Origin: Maribacter arcticus
GTDB taxonomy: Bacteria > Bacteroidota > Bacteroidia > Flavobacteriales > Flavobacteriaceae
Reading direction: 5' to 3'
DNA length: 64,000 bases
Assembly (NCBI RefSeq): GCF_900167935.1
Contig: NZ_FUYL01000006.1
Location: 62,001-126,000, forward strand
The translations under genes were made by a program, and so were the position numbers. Shown piece after piece: positions 56,228 to 64,000 of this stretch. The notes beneath the pieces are model-generated. The model saw only the letters and a program-made list of their open reading frames with translations, had not been told where the DNA came from and did not search any database. Positions within the stretch are counted from its first letter, which is position 1; every line of letters starts with the position of its first letter.

Positions 56228-56917
56228 ATGAAAAAAATTACCATAGCTATTGATGGATTTTCTTCCACAGGTAAAAGTACTTTGGCTAAACAATTGGCAA
56301 AGAAGTTACATTACATCTATGTAGATACTGGTGCGATGTATCGTGCAGTGACATTATTTGCAATGAGGGCTGGTTTTGTTGAGAATAGTAAAATTGATAA
56401 GATTCCTTTAATTGATTCTTTGGATGCTATTGATTTGAAATTTGTTTTTAATGCCGATTTAGGCTTTGCCGAAATGTTTTTGAATGGTAAAAATGTAGAG
56501 AAGGAAATTCGAACAATGCCCGTTTCAAAGAATGTAAGTCAGGTTGCAGAGCTAGAACTAGTACGAAAAAAGCTTGTGGGCATGCAACAGATTATGGGAG
56601 CCGATAAAGGTATGGTTATGGATGGTAGAGATATTGGTACCGTTGTATTTCCTGATGCTGAACTTAAAATTTTCATGACAGCTTCACCAGAGAAAAGAGC
56701 GGTTAGGCGTTATAAAGAATTGTTGGATAGGGGAGAAGATGTAAAATATGCCGATATTTTGGAGAATGTTCAAAAGCGAGATTATATTGATAGTAATCGA
56801 GCAATTTCACCTTTGAAAAAGGCAGATGATGCTATCGAATTCGATAATAGCGATTTAGGATTAGAAGATCAGTTTCAAAGAATTTATGAGCATGCGCTTC
56901 GAATTATAAATAAGTAA
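56228..56917 (+). CDS. cmk: (d)CMP kinase
   Basis: 229 aa nucleoside monophosphate kinase forming CDP and dCDP. The P-loop is IDGFSSTGKSTLAKQLA at residues ~7-23; YVDTGAMYRAVTLFA and DGRDIGTVVFPDA are the CMP-binding and catalytic segments. TACTTTTG lies directly before the ATG and could be a -7 element giving a nearly leaderless transcript, although read-through from lon is equally possible. Confidence 0.96.
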   Translation: MKKITIAIDGFSSTGKSTLAKQLAKKLHYIYVDTGAMYRAVTLFAMRAGFVENSKIDKIPLIDSLDAIDLKFVFNADLGFAEMFLNGKNVEKEIRTMPVSKNVSQVAELELVRKKLVGMQQIMGADKGMVMDGRDIGTVVFPDAELKIFMTASPEKRAVRRYKELLDRGEDVKYADILENVQKRDYIDSNRAISPLKKADDAIEFDNSDLGLEDQFQRIYEHALRIINK

Positions 56918-56921
56918 GCAT

Positions 56922-56957
56922 AAAAAAGGGGTTAGCATTGCTAACCCCTTTTTTTAT
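56922..56957. terminator. Bidirectional terminator
   Basis: A6-GGGGTTAGC, loop ATT, GCTAACCCC-T7: perfect stem between convergent cmk (+) and the LysM gene (-). Confidence 0.92.
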
Positions 56958-56968
56958 TAATGTAATTT

Positions 56969-57349
56969 CTATTTGTTCGGTATAACCAAAACTTGATCAG
57001 GATGAATAACATCAGGATTTTTCAAAATGCTTGTATTGGCTTCGAAAATTGCTTTGTATTTCATAGCGTCACCATAATAATGTTTTGCTATTTTACTTAA
57101 AGACTCACCACCTTTAACAACGTGTCTGTGATAAACAGAATCGTCTTCAACTGTAATGTTAGCTTTTATGTCAGAAGGACTTTCACCGCCTAATTGCTTG
57201 ATTTTGTCCCACATTAGGTCTTTTTCGTAAGGAGTTTTTGCTTCTCCTTTAACTTTAAGAATATCACCTTCAACGGTTACTTTTCCATCCTTTATTCCTA
57301 ATTGCTCACCTAGGTCTAAAACACCTTGGTATTTTGCTTTAACACTCAT
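56969..57349 (-). CDS. lysM: Small BON-LysM protein (Kbp/YgaU-like)
   Basis: 126 aa without a signal peptide. A BON-like N-terminal half (~1-65) is followed by a LysM domain (~75-125; HVVKGGESLSKIAKHYYGD). E. coli Kbp of this architecture is a cytoplasmic potassium-binding protein. It is monocistronic, with a terminator. Confidence 0.88.
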   Translation of the reverse strand: MSVKAKYQGVLDLGEQLGIKDGKVTVEGDILKVKGEAKTPYEKDLMWDKIKQLGGESPSDIKANITVEDDSVYHRHVVKGGESLSKIAKHYYGDAMKYKAIFEANTSILKNPDVIHPDQVLVIPNK

Positions 57350-57461
57350 AATAATACTTTTTTTAATGGTTAATATAATGCTTCTAATATACGCATATTT
57401 ATAATATTTTATTCTAAAATCGTGCCATAATCAATAAATGAATGAAACATAGTAGGTTGAG

Positions 57462-57492
57462 TTGTCTGTTTTAAATAAAATGATTATTTTTG
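57462..57492 (+). promoter_or_regulatory. Promoter of rpsA (Bacteroidota type)
   Basis: TTG at 57462-57464, 20 nt, then TATTTTTG at 57485-57492, matching the -33 TTG / -7 TAnnTTTG consensus with correct spacing. Transcription would start near 57499. Confidence 0.55.
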
Positions 57493-57498
57493 CACACC

Positions 57499-57610
57499 TT
57501 TTTTGCAAGGAAGTCAAGAGAAAAAGGATAAAAAAAAATCAATATAACTACTTTCATAGTCGTTGCCTAAGTCTTGATAAGGTTATGAAATACAAATTAA
57601 TAATCAGCAA
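57499..57610 (+). promoter_or_regulatory. Structured rpsA leader, possible autoregulatory element
   Basis: About 110-nt leader. TCAAGA (57514-57519) is complementary to TCTTGA (57572-57577), and TTTCATA (57552-57558) to TATGAAA (57584-57590); the helices interleave and could form a pseudoknot. GCAA (57505-57508) can pair with TTGC (57563-57566). Ribosomal protein leaders are often autoregulated; here it is a prediction only. Confidence 0.35.
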
Positions 57611-59455
57611 ATGGCTGAAGAAAAAACAAACGCAGAGGTAGCTGAAACTACTGAAGCAACACAACAAACTGCTGTAAAGACTCCACAGCAAGATCCACAA
57701 GAATTTTTAGAGAATTTCAATTGGGAAAAATACGAACAAGGAATTGAGCGTGTTGATGATTCAAAATTGAAAGAATTTGAAAAATTAGTGGCTGAAAATT
57801 TCGTTGACACTGCAGATGCAGAAGTTGTTGAGGGAAAAGTGGTTTATATTACTGATAGAGAAGCTATTATTGATATCAACGCAAAATCTGAAGGTGTAAT
57901 TTCGTTAAACGAATTTCGTTACAACCCAGGTTTAAAAGTTGGTGACAAGGTAGAGGTCTTGATTGATATCCGTGAGGATAAAAGTGGTCAATTAGTATTG
58001 TCTCACAGAAAAGCAAGAACTATCATGGCTTGGGATCGTGTTAACGCTGCTCATGACAAAGAAGAAATCGTTAGTGGTTTTGTTAAATGCAGAACTAAAG
58101 GTGGTATGATCGTTGATGTTTTTGGAATTGAGGCATTCTTGCCAGGTTCACAAATCGATGTGAAGCCTATTCGTGATTACGATCAGTATGTAAACAAAAC
58201 AATGGAATTCAAAGTTGTGAAAATCAACCACGAATTTAAAAACGTTGTTGTTTCTCATAAAGCGCTTATTGAAGCTGATATTGAAGAACAGAAGAAAGAA
58301 ATCATTAGCCAACTTGAAAAAGGGCAAGTATTAGAAGGTGTTGTTAAAAACATTACTTCTTACGGTGTCTTTATTGATCTTGGTGGTGTTGATGGTTTAG
58401 TTCACATTACTGACCTTTCTTGGAGTAGAATTAATCACCCGAACGAGGTTGTTGAATTAGATCAAAAATTAAATGTTGTAATTCTTGATTTTGATGAAAA
58501 CAAATCTAGAATTCAATTAGGTCTTAAGCAATTAGAGAAGCATCCTTGGGAAGCTTTAAGTGATGAGATTAAAATTGGAGACAAAGTTAAAGGTAAAGTA
58601 GTCGTTATAGCTGATTACGGTGCATTTATCGAGGTTGTTGAAGGTGTTGAAGGTCTTATTCACGTATCTGAAATGTCATGGTCTACACATTTACGTTCCG
58701 CTCAGGATTTCGTAAAAGTAGGTGATGAGGTTGAAGCTATTGTATTGACATTGGATCGTGAAGATCGTAAAATGTCTCTTGGTATCAAGCAATTGACTCC
58801 AGATCCTTGGACTGATATTACAACTAAATATCCTGTAGGTTCTAAACATAAAGGTATCGTAAGAAACTTTACAAACTTTGGTGTTTTCGTTGAACTAGAA
58901 GAAGGTATTGACGGTTTAATTTATATCTCTGATCTTTCTTGGACTAAGAAAATTAAGCATCCATCTGAATTCACTAATGTAGGTGATACTTTAGAGGTTG
59001 AGGTGTTAGAATTAGATGTTGATGGTCGTAAGTTAAGCTTAGGTCATAAGCAAACTACTGAAAACCCTTGGGATAAATACGAAACTGAGTTTGCGTTAGG
59101 TACTGTTCATAAAGCAACAATATCTGATGTAGTTGATAAAGGTGCAACAATTGAATTTAACGAGGATATTACTGCATTTATACCACAACGTCACTTAGAA
59201 AAAGAAGATGGTAAAAAACTAGGTAAAGGCGATGAAGCAGAATTCAAGATTATTGAGTTCAATAAAGACTTCAAACGTGTAGTAGCTAGTCATACTGCTA
59301 TTTTCCGTGAAGAAGAGCAACGTAATGTAAAAGCAGCTGTAAAAAGGCAAACTGCTAGTACAGAGGAAGCTAAAACCACTTTAGGGGATGCTAACGACGC
59401 GTTACAAGCATTGAAGGAGAAAATGGAAGCAGCTGATTCTAAAAAGAAGAAGTAA
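57611..59455 (+). CDS. rpsA: 30S ribosomal protein S1
   Basis: 614 aa RNA-binding protein of the small subunit with six S1 domains from about residue 60 to 575. Domains 3-5 have the clear pattern GVVKNITSYGVFIDLGG.DGLVHITDLSW, repeated with GKVVVIADYGAFIEV and GIVRNFTNFGVFVEL. An acidic, Thr-rich N-terminus of about 50 residues precedes the domains, and a lysine-rich tail ends the chain. In a phylum that rarely uses Shine-Dalgarno pairing, S1 is thought to help recruit mRNA. Confidence 0.97.
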   Translation: MAEEKTNAEVAETTEATQQTAVKTPQQDPQEFLENFNWEKYEQGIERVDDSKLKEFEKLVAENFVDTADAEVVEGKVVYITDREAIIDINAKSEGVISLNEFRYNPGLKVGDKVEVLIDIREDKSGQLVLSHRKARTIMAWDRVNAAHDKEEIVSGFVKCRTKGGMIVDVFGIEAFLPGSQIDVKPIRDYDQYVNKTMEFKVVKINHEFKNVVVSHKALIEADIEEQKKEIISQLEKGQVLEGVVKNITSYGVFIDLGGVDGLVHITDLSWSRINHPNEVVELDQKLNVVILDFDENKSRIQLGLKQLEKHPWEALSDEIKIGDKVKGKVVVIADYGAFIEVVEGVEGLIHVSEMSWSTHLRSAQDFVKVGDEVEAIVLTLDREDRKMSLGIKQLTPDPWTDITTKYPVGSKHKGIVRNFTNFGVFVELEEGIDGLIYISDLSWTKKIKHPSEFTNVGDTLEVEVLELDVDGRKLSLGHKQTTENPWDKYETEFALGTVHKATISDVVDKGATIEFNEDITAFIPQRHLEKEDGKKLGKGDEAEFKIIEFNKDFKRVVASHTAIFREEEQRNVKAAVKRQTASTEEAKTTLGDANDALQALKEKMEAADSKKKK

Positions 59456-59488
59456 TTTCATAATACAATCCTTAACAGGATTATAAGT

Positions 59489-59518
59489 AAAAGCCCGGAT
59501 ATATATCCGGGCTTTTTT
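59489..59518 (+). terminator. rpsA terminator
   Basis: AAAAGCCCGGATATATATCCGGGCTTTTTT: 13-bp stem with an AT-rich palindromic centre, 33 nt after the rpsA stop. Confidence 0.88.
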
Positions 59519-59621
59519 AATTTTCATTTAATCAGTTCCTATTAGGGTTCTAACAAAATGAATTACTAGGGGAGATTTTAATATGAATAAAGTTTATATA
59601 GCTTCTGTTCATTACTTTATA

Positions 59622-60875
59622 CTAATTGATTTTTCTCTTCACAAACCATAAGTCTTCTAAACTTAGATTCAAAGTAATAAGATGATAGTTTTCTTTGATC
59701 AAAACGTTTTGTAATATACCTTTAGATCCATAACTATATGAAAGGTTAATCATAGAATGTGTGCCTCTACTAGTTGGTATACCAACCCCTGCAGTAAAAT
59801 TGTAACCTTCTACTTTGTTGTCACCTATGGCCAAATATCCATTATCATAATTATAACCCAATCTGTAGCTTATTCTTTGACCGTATTTATAACTAGTGGG
59901 GTCATGAATATATTCTAAGCCAAAAGCATAAATATTTTGGTCTTGATAACCGCCAATATTTTTGGATTGGTTGGTATCTGTCCAAAAGTTTTTCTTGTAA
60001 TCTGCACTCAAGGTTATCTCATCTATAGGTTTTATGCTCATACCAAATCCAAGTTCTAACGGTAGCTTAAAATCTGAAACATAATCGGAGCTTTCATCTT
60101 CAACAGAAATTTCAATTCCCGATAGAGTTTTGGTTACGGACCTTTTAAGGTTACCGTTTAAATTTGTGGGTAATTGCACTGTGCTACCAATAGTAATTTT
60201 GTCATTGATATCATATTGAATTCCAAAGCCTAGTCTTGCACCACTATAATTAGTTTTTACTATAGATTCAAATGAGGTAGAACTATAAATAAAGGATTCA
60301 GTTTCTTCAATATTTCCAAATAAAAACGATGTACTTAAACCAAGTCTCAATTTAGGTGTAAGTGCATAACCTACATTAAGTTTAAGATCGTTTAGACCTC
60401 CCAAACCGGTAATGTTGCTCACAAAACTTTCTGTTGAACCTTCAATATTGCTACTGACACCTAGAATGGAATAACCAACGTCACTATAAGGTGTCATGGT
60501 AATACCTGCGCCTAAATTTTCCATTATTCTAAATCCGAAAGCTAAGTTGGAAAAATTTACATTTGATTTACCTTCAGTTGTTGAATGATTACTGTAATTA
60601 TTAAACTCTCCAGTAACCCCAATATCATATAAAAAGGAGTTTTGGGGTGTTAACGCATAGGTAGACGGATTGAGATTATTAAGTTCGTAAATTGATTTAA
60701 CGCCAATGCCACTATAACCCAAACTGTTGAATTTTCCTATACTTGTTTGATTGATAACACCTAAACCGTAAAGGGAATAAGGGGAACTGGTTAAAGCTTC
60801 CGACTGTGCCGAAAGTTGATGCATTACTAATAATAGAAATCCTAAAGCATTAAATATTAATTTATTAATCTTCAT
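59622..60875 (-). CDS. Outer-membrane beta-barrel protein (FadL/OmpP1-like)
   Basis: 417 aa with a signal peptide ending HQLSAQ. The mature protein has an N-terminal plug-like stretch (SSPYSLYGLGVINQ...NNLNPSTYAL) followed by alternating barrel strands (LAFGFRIMENLGAGITMTPYSDVGYSI onward), a pattern close to OmpP1/FadL-like transport barrels. The substrate is unknown. It ends in a hydrophobic strand plus a short basic tail. It overlaps the DUF4270 gene by 11 nt. Confidence 0.82.
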   Translation of the reverse strand: MKINKLIFNALGFLLLVMHQLSAQSEALTSSPYSLYGLGVINQTSIGKFNSLGYSGIGVKSIYELNNLNPSTYALTPQNSFLYDIGVTGEFNNYSNHSTTEGKSNVNFSNLAFGFRIMENLGAGITMTPYSDVGYSILGVSSNIEGSTESFVSNITGLGGLNDLKLNVGYALTPKLRLGLSTSFLFGNIEETESFIYSSTSFESIVKTNYSGARLGFGIQYDINDKITIGSTVQLPTNLNGNLKRSVTKTLSGIEISVEDESSDYVSDFKLPLELGFGMSIKPIDEITLSADYKKNFWTDTNQSKNIGGYQDQNIYAFGLEYIHDPTSYKYGQRISYRLGYNYDNGYLAIGDNKVEGYNFTAGVGIPTSRGTHSMINLSYSYGSKGILQNVLIKENYHLITLNLSLEDLWFVKRKIN

Positions 60876-62205
60876 CGTAAATAGCGTATGTTAATTCTAG
60901 AATAGTTTGGTTTTCGCCATTTCCATTGGCATTCATAATAAATCGATCTACCGTAGAATTGTAGTTTAGAGGTAGTAGAATCAAAGCATCATCTATATCT
61001 CTAGTTTTGAGCTGTAATTCTTCTAAGTAAGTAGCGATAGGAATTTCGTAATAGATATCATTAAATTCTTCATTGTCCCTATTAAGAATTGCGTATGACG
61101 TTGTAGATAATAATCCACTTAGTGCATTATTTTGATCTACTACATAAACAGCGAGAGTGTCTCTTAATTTTAAATGATTATCATATGATTGAGGAGTGGG
61201 CGTAATTTTTAAAATACCATCTAAGATTGTTCCATTGCCTGGTATGTCATATAGAGAAGTAATTGAAGGGAATTGAATTCTCATAGCTACACCAACACCT
61301 GATTGAATATAACTTTGGCTGTTAGATGCCGAACTTGCTAGGTTTATTGTGCTATTGGTTAAAGTTTGAAGCGGCTCAATTGAATTTTCAGCGGTTATGC
61401 TATTAAAAAATGGTATTGGGCTGGTTAATGTATTTATTTGTATATCTATATATTCTTGAATAGATTCATCTGAAGTTGCTGTACGGAAATACATACGCAT
61501 ATAGGTTTTTTCTGAAGATTTAGAAAAACCTATTATAGATCCATCATCAGTTTCATCGGAGAGTATACCTAAACCTTTAAAGTAGTCGCTAAATTCATCA
61601 GTGTTAACAATCGATTTATCTTGTAGTTGAGTAAATAGTTCAGTACCTAAATCATCTAAGAGTTTAATGGTAATAGAATCTCCAGATAATGGTCTAGGAT
61701 AGTATTCTAGCGAACTAAGTTCAGTTTCATCATAAGATATAGAACTGGTGTTATAGAAATAATCGTCATTCTTTGGTTTTAAATTTTCACTAATTCTTTT
61801 TATATGTAAGGTATTTCTCTGTAGTGTATCATTATAATAATAATTGTCATACCCTAATACCAAAACTATACTGTCGTATTCAGCTGAGGTATCTATAGTA
61901 TATGAACTTGGTAAAAACTGCATATTACTTGAGGCTTTCACATTTCCGAAAACTGTATCGTTATACCGACCTACTAAAATTCTAGTAGATTCAGATGTAG
62001 GTATACTGTCGAATTTGATGGTCGATGTATTAACTGCTAATGTGTCTATTGAAAAAAGGCGAATATTACTTTCGGTAAATGTTTCGCCGGCGACAAATTC
62101 AGAATCGTTATAGTTTTCTTCACTACAAGATATTATGAGGGTAGATAATATAATAGCGAACAATACCATATAGGTTGGTCGTATTTTGGTTGAGAACACT
62201 TTCAT
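60865..62205 (-). CDS. DUF4270 lipoprotein
   Basis: About 446 aa from the ATG at 62205 (MKVFSTKIRPTYM); a TTG 21 bp upstream is less likely. A lipoprotein signal ends LSTLIISC. The long beta-rich domain starts with FTESNIRLFSIDTLAVNTSTIKFDS and includes the ILVGRYNDTVFGNVKA strand typical of DUF4270. The family is Bacteroidota-specific and of unknown function. Translationally coupled to the outer-membrane barrel gene, it may form a surface complex with it. Confidence 0.88.
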   Translation of the reverse strand: MKVFSTKIRPTYMVLFAIILSTLIISCSEENYNDSEFVAGETFTESNIRLFSIDTLAVNTSTIKFDSIPTSESTRILVGRYNDTVFGNVKASSNMQFLPSSYTIDTSAEYDSIVLVLGYDNYYYNDTLQRNTLHIKRISENLKPKNDDYFYNTSSISYDETELSSLEYYPRPLSGDSITIKLLDDLGTELFTQLQDKSIVNTDEFSDYFKGLGILSDETDDGSIIGFSKSSEKTYMRMYFRTATSDESIQEYIDIQINTLTSPIPFFNSITAENSIEPLQTLTNSTINLASSASNSQSYIQSGVGVAMRIQFPSITSLYDIPGNGTILDGILKITPTPQSYDNHLKLRDTLAVYVVDQNNALSGLLSTTSYAILNRDNEEFNDIYYEIPIATYLEELQLKTRDIDDALILLPLNYNSTVDRFIMNANGNGENQTILELTYAIYDED

Positions 62206-62444
62206 TGAGAGTTTAATTTTTCTCAAATCTAAATGTCAAGTATGGTTGTAAAAATCGGAATAGACAAAACCGGAATGTTTTAAGATGAACGCTAACATTT
62301 AAACTACTAATGAAATGATTGTGTTGGTAGATTAAAATGCAGGTTTCGTATGTTAAAAACAAACCTTTATCTATTGTGTTTTTTGTACGCTAAGGTCTCT
62401 AGTAGATTTGAATTCGATAATAAAGAAACTTTAAACAAAAAATA

Positions 62445-63437
62445 ATGAATAAAAGAAAATCGTATGTATACAAGATTACCGGAATGGCATTAATGGCCAT
62501 GGTAATCTCTAGTTGTTCAAGTGATGATGATAATGACGATTTAGGTAACTGGATAGATAAATCTGTTTTCGACGGTAGTGCTCGTAGTAGTATTTCAGGT
62601 TTTACTATTGATAACATTGGGTACATGGGTGTTGGTTATGATGGTGATGATTACCTAAAATCTTTTTGGGCCTATGACATAGAGGGCGATTATTGGTCTC
62701 AAAAAGCTGATTTTCCTGGGGTGGCTCGTAATGCTGCTGTAGGTTTCGAAATCGACGGTATGGGTTATATAGGTTCGGGTTATGATGGCGTTGATGAATT
62801 GAACGATTTTTACACGTATAATACAGCGACGAATACATGGGCAGAAATTGCTTCTTTTCCAACTACAAGAAGAAATGCAGTGGCATTTGGTATTAATGGT
62901 TCTGGTTATGTAGGTACGGGGTATGATGGTGAAAATGACCGTAAAGATTTTTGGAAATACGATCCAGGAACAGATACTTGGCTAGAATTAGTAGGCTTTG
63001 GCGGTAACAAGCGAAGAGCAGCGACTACTTTTACGATTAACGGAATCGTGTATTTAGGTACTGGCGTTTCTAATGGTGTTTATTTAGATGATTTTTGGGC
63101 TTTTAATCCAACTACTGAAGTTTGGACCAAAAAACTAGATTTAGATGAGGAAGATGAATATGTGATAACTCGTAGTAATGCTGTTGGTTTTACCTTAAAT
63201 GGATATGGTTATATAGCTTGTGGAGAATATGGAGGTACTACGAGTACGGTTTGGGAATATGATTCGTCTACAGATGAATGGGAACAGAAAACTAATTTTG
63301 AAGGTACTTCGCGACAAGATGCTATTGCTTTCTCAACCGGTACACGTGCTTTCATTGGTATGGGTAGAACGGGCAGTCTTTATTTAGATGATTTAGATGA
63401 GTTTTTTCCTCTTGATGAGTATGAAGAGGAAGATTAA
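62445..63437 (+). CDS. Kelch-repeat lipoprotein
   Basis: 330 aa. A lipoprotein signal ends MVISSC, followed by an acidic SSDDDNDD tail suggesting surface export. Six or so Kelch units follow, each with a GYxGxGYDG turn and a WxYDxxTDxW strand (for example GYIGSGYDGVDELNDFYTYN, GYVGTGYDGENDRKDFWKYD), forming a beta-propeller. It probably binds glycans or proteins. It is divergent from DUF4270 and followed by its own terminator and the DUF4907 gene. Confidence 0.9.
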   Translation: MNKRKSYVYKITGMALMAMVISSCSSDDDNDDLGNWIDKSVFDGSARSSISGFTIDNIGYMGVGYDGDDYLKSFWAYDIEGDYWSQKADFPGVARNAAVGFEIDGMGYIGSGYDGVDELNDFYTYNTATNTWAEIASFPTTRRNAVAFGINGSGYVGTGYDGENDRKDFWKYDPGTDTWLELVGFGGNKRRAATTFTINGIVYLGTGVSNGVYLDDFWAFNPTTEVWTKKLDLDEEDEYVITRSNAVGFTLNGYGYIACGEYGGTTSTVWEYDSSTDEWEQKTNFEGTSRQDAIAFSTGTRAFIGMGRTGSLYLDDLDEFFPLDEYEEED

Positions 63438-63469
63438 GTTTTCATAATGAGTGGAGTTGTTAATTTTTT

Positions 63470-63500
63470 GGGTCAATCTAAGTGGATTGGCCCATTTTTA
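63470..63500 (+). terminator. Terminator after the kelch gene
   Basis: GGGTCAATC, loop TAAGTG, GATTGGCCC (one T-G wobble), then ATTTTTA. It covers the GTG at 63482, ruling it out as the start of the next gene. Confidence 0.85.
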
Positions 63501-63511
63501 AACATTTATTT

Positions 63512-63853
63512 ATGAGTTCTAGAGCAAAATTTAACATGGTGATAGCCCTATTTTTGGCGGTATGCTTTGTCTGTTTGTTTTTTTATCAAAAAGTAGTTTT
63601 AAATGACCTAGCAATACATTGCGAGGTTGTCAATTTGAAAGTTGGTTATGGGTACCAAATTTTGAGGGGAGAAAAAATATTGATTTTACAAGAATTTATT
63701 CCTGGTTTACCTGGTAAGCAGGTTTTTAAAACAAAGGACGAAGCACTTTCTGTGGCTAATTTGGTACTAGGTAAGATAGATAATGGAGAATCCCCAATTT
63801 TAATGCTATCGGATATCTCAAAATTAGATATTTCTACAATTAGCAATAACTGA
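63512..63853 (+). CDS. DUF4907 family protein
   Basis: 113 aa from the ATG at 63512; upstream in-frame codons lie in the terminator. An N-terminal membrane anchor (ALFLAVCFVCLFFYQ) is followed by the DUF4907 segment (GYGYQILRGEKILILQEFIPGLPG and KTKDEALSVANLVLGKI). DUF4907 is a Bacteroidota envelope family of unknown function. It is followed 7 bp later by the last, cut gene. Confidence 0.85.
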   Translation: MSSRAKFNMVIALFLAVCFVCLFFYQKVVLNDLAIHCEVVNLKVGYGYQILRGEKILILQEFIPGLPGKQVFKTKDEALSVANLVLGKIDNGESPILMLSDISKLDISTISNN

Positions 63854-63860
63854 TTTGACT

Positions 63861-64000
63861 ATGGATTTGATTATTAAAAATAGGATTCAGATTGTGGTTC
63901 ATATTAGTATTTGGATATTATTATATGGACTTTCTTTTTATCCGATTTTGAATGATGCAAGACCAATTCCGTCTGACGTTTTTCCAAAGTTGATTGTAAT
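63861..64000 (+). CDS. Membrane protein N-terminus, probable sensor histidine kinase (3' partial)
   Basis: The first 46 codons from the ATG at 63861 are visible: MDLIIKNRIQIVVHISIW then a membrane helix and YPILNDARP. This resembles the start of LytS/YehU-type sensor histidine kinases of flavobacteria, but too little is present to be sure. The gene continues beyond the window. Confidence 0.5.
   Translation, partial: MDLIIKNRIQIVVHISIWILLYGLSFYPILNDARPIPSDVFPKLIV

Overview
This window looks like an ordinary chromosomal segment of a marine Flavobacteriaceae bacterium (Bacteroidota), of the general Zobellia/Maribacter/Cellulophaga type; the genus is an inference. The sequence is AT-rich and starts rarely carry a purine-rich Shine-Dalgarno. 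Where a promoter can be read it fits the Bacteroidota pattern (TTG, about 20 nt, TAnnTTTG). Many products are families typical of the phylum: DUF4270, DUF4907, DUF922, DUF4350, DUF4129, a Bacteroidota-type YidC, fasciclin and kelch lipoproteins with SCSDDD-like tails, and DUF2807/DUF4097 beta-solenoids. About 58 protein genes, two decayed outer-membrane protein genes and 14 hairpin terminators are described. I found no tRNA, rRNA, CRISPR array, insertion sequence, prophage or biosynthetic cluster.

Layout. 1-3.1 kb: envelope genes (5xLysM receptor-like protein cut by the left edge, OsmC, DUF922 protease). 3.1-8 kb: a Tat-exported TIM-barrel enzyme, then pyrG and yidC. 8.2-12.7 kb: a four-domain fasciclin lipoprotein, mnmA and a nitronate-monooxygenase-like enzyme. 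12.7-20.9 kb: a large haem-binding HEAT-repeat dehydrogenase-like lipoprotein, a DUF1080 (3-keto-disaccharide hydrolase family) protein, a DUF2007 protein, an exported M28 peptidase and an exported Gfo/Idh/MocA oxidoreductase. 21.1-22.5 kb: a pirin and an orphan secreted protein. 22.5-30 kb: a tight membrane module (DUF58, MoxR, DUF4350, DUF4129, multipass protein, SpoIIM family) divergent from RDD and TRIC-type genes. 30-36.4 kb: exported cyclophilin, NUDIX, PlsC, an ECF sigma factor with a membrane partner, an M20 amidohydrolase and NDH-2. 36.4-38.9 kb: xerD between two decayed beta-barrel genes, plus an intact beta-barrel gene. 38.9-43.7 kb: aroQ, a PQQ-type sugar dehydrogenase lipoprotein, DUF3817, lpdA, msrB and a collagen-like lipoprotein. 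43.9-50.5 kb: glgB, GH31 alpha-glucosidase, M48 protease and a UMF1-type transporter. 50.5-53.5 kb: a four-gene ECF sigma/putative anti-sigma/beta-solenoid operon. 53.7-59.5 kb: lon, cmk, a small LysM protein and rpsA. 59.6-64 kb: outer-membrane protein, DUF4270 lipoprotein, kelch lipoprotein, DUF4907 protein and the start of a probable sensor kinase.

How the genes fit together. Much of the window is envelope and periplasm biology next to single-copy housekeeping genes (pyrG, yidC, mnmA, aroQ, lpdA, lon, cmk, rpsA). Exported sugar enzymes (TIM barrel, DUF1080, haem dehydrogenase-like, Gfo/Idh/MocA, PQQ-type dehydrogenase) hint at periplasmic processing of oxidised sugars, and glgB with GH31 points to alpha-glucan metabolism. 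The least explained material is the decay zone around xerD, the SGSGD/DYG beta-solenoid operon, the structured rpsA leader and the Sec-exported Gfo/Idh/MocA protein with an unusual nucleotide-binding loop. None of these amounts to a demonstrable new system from sequence alone.
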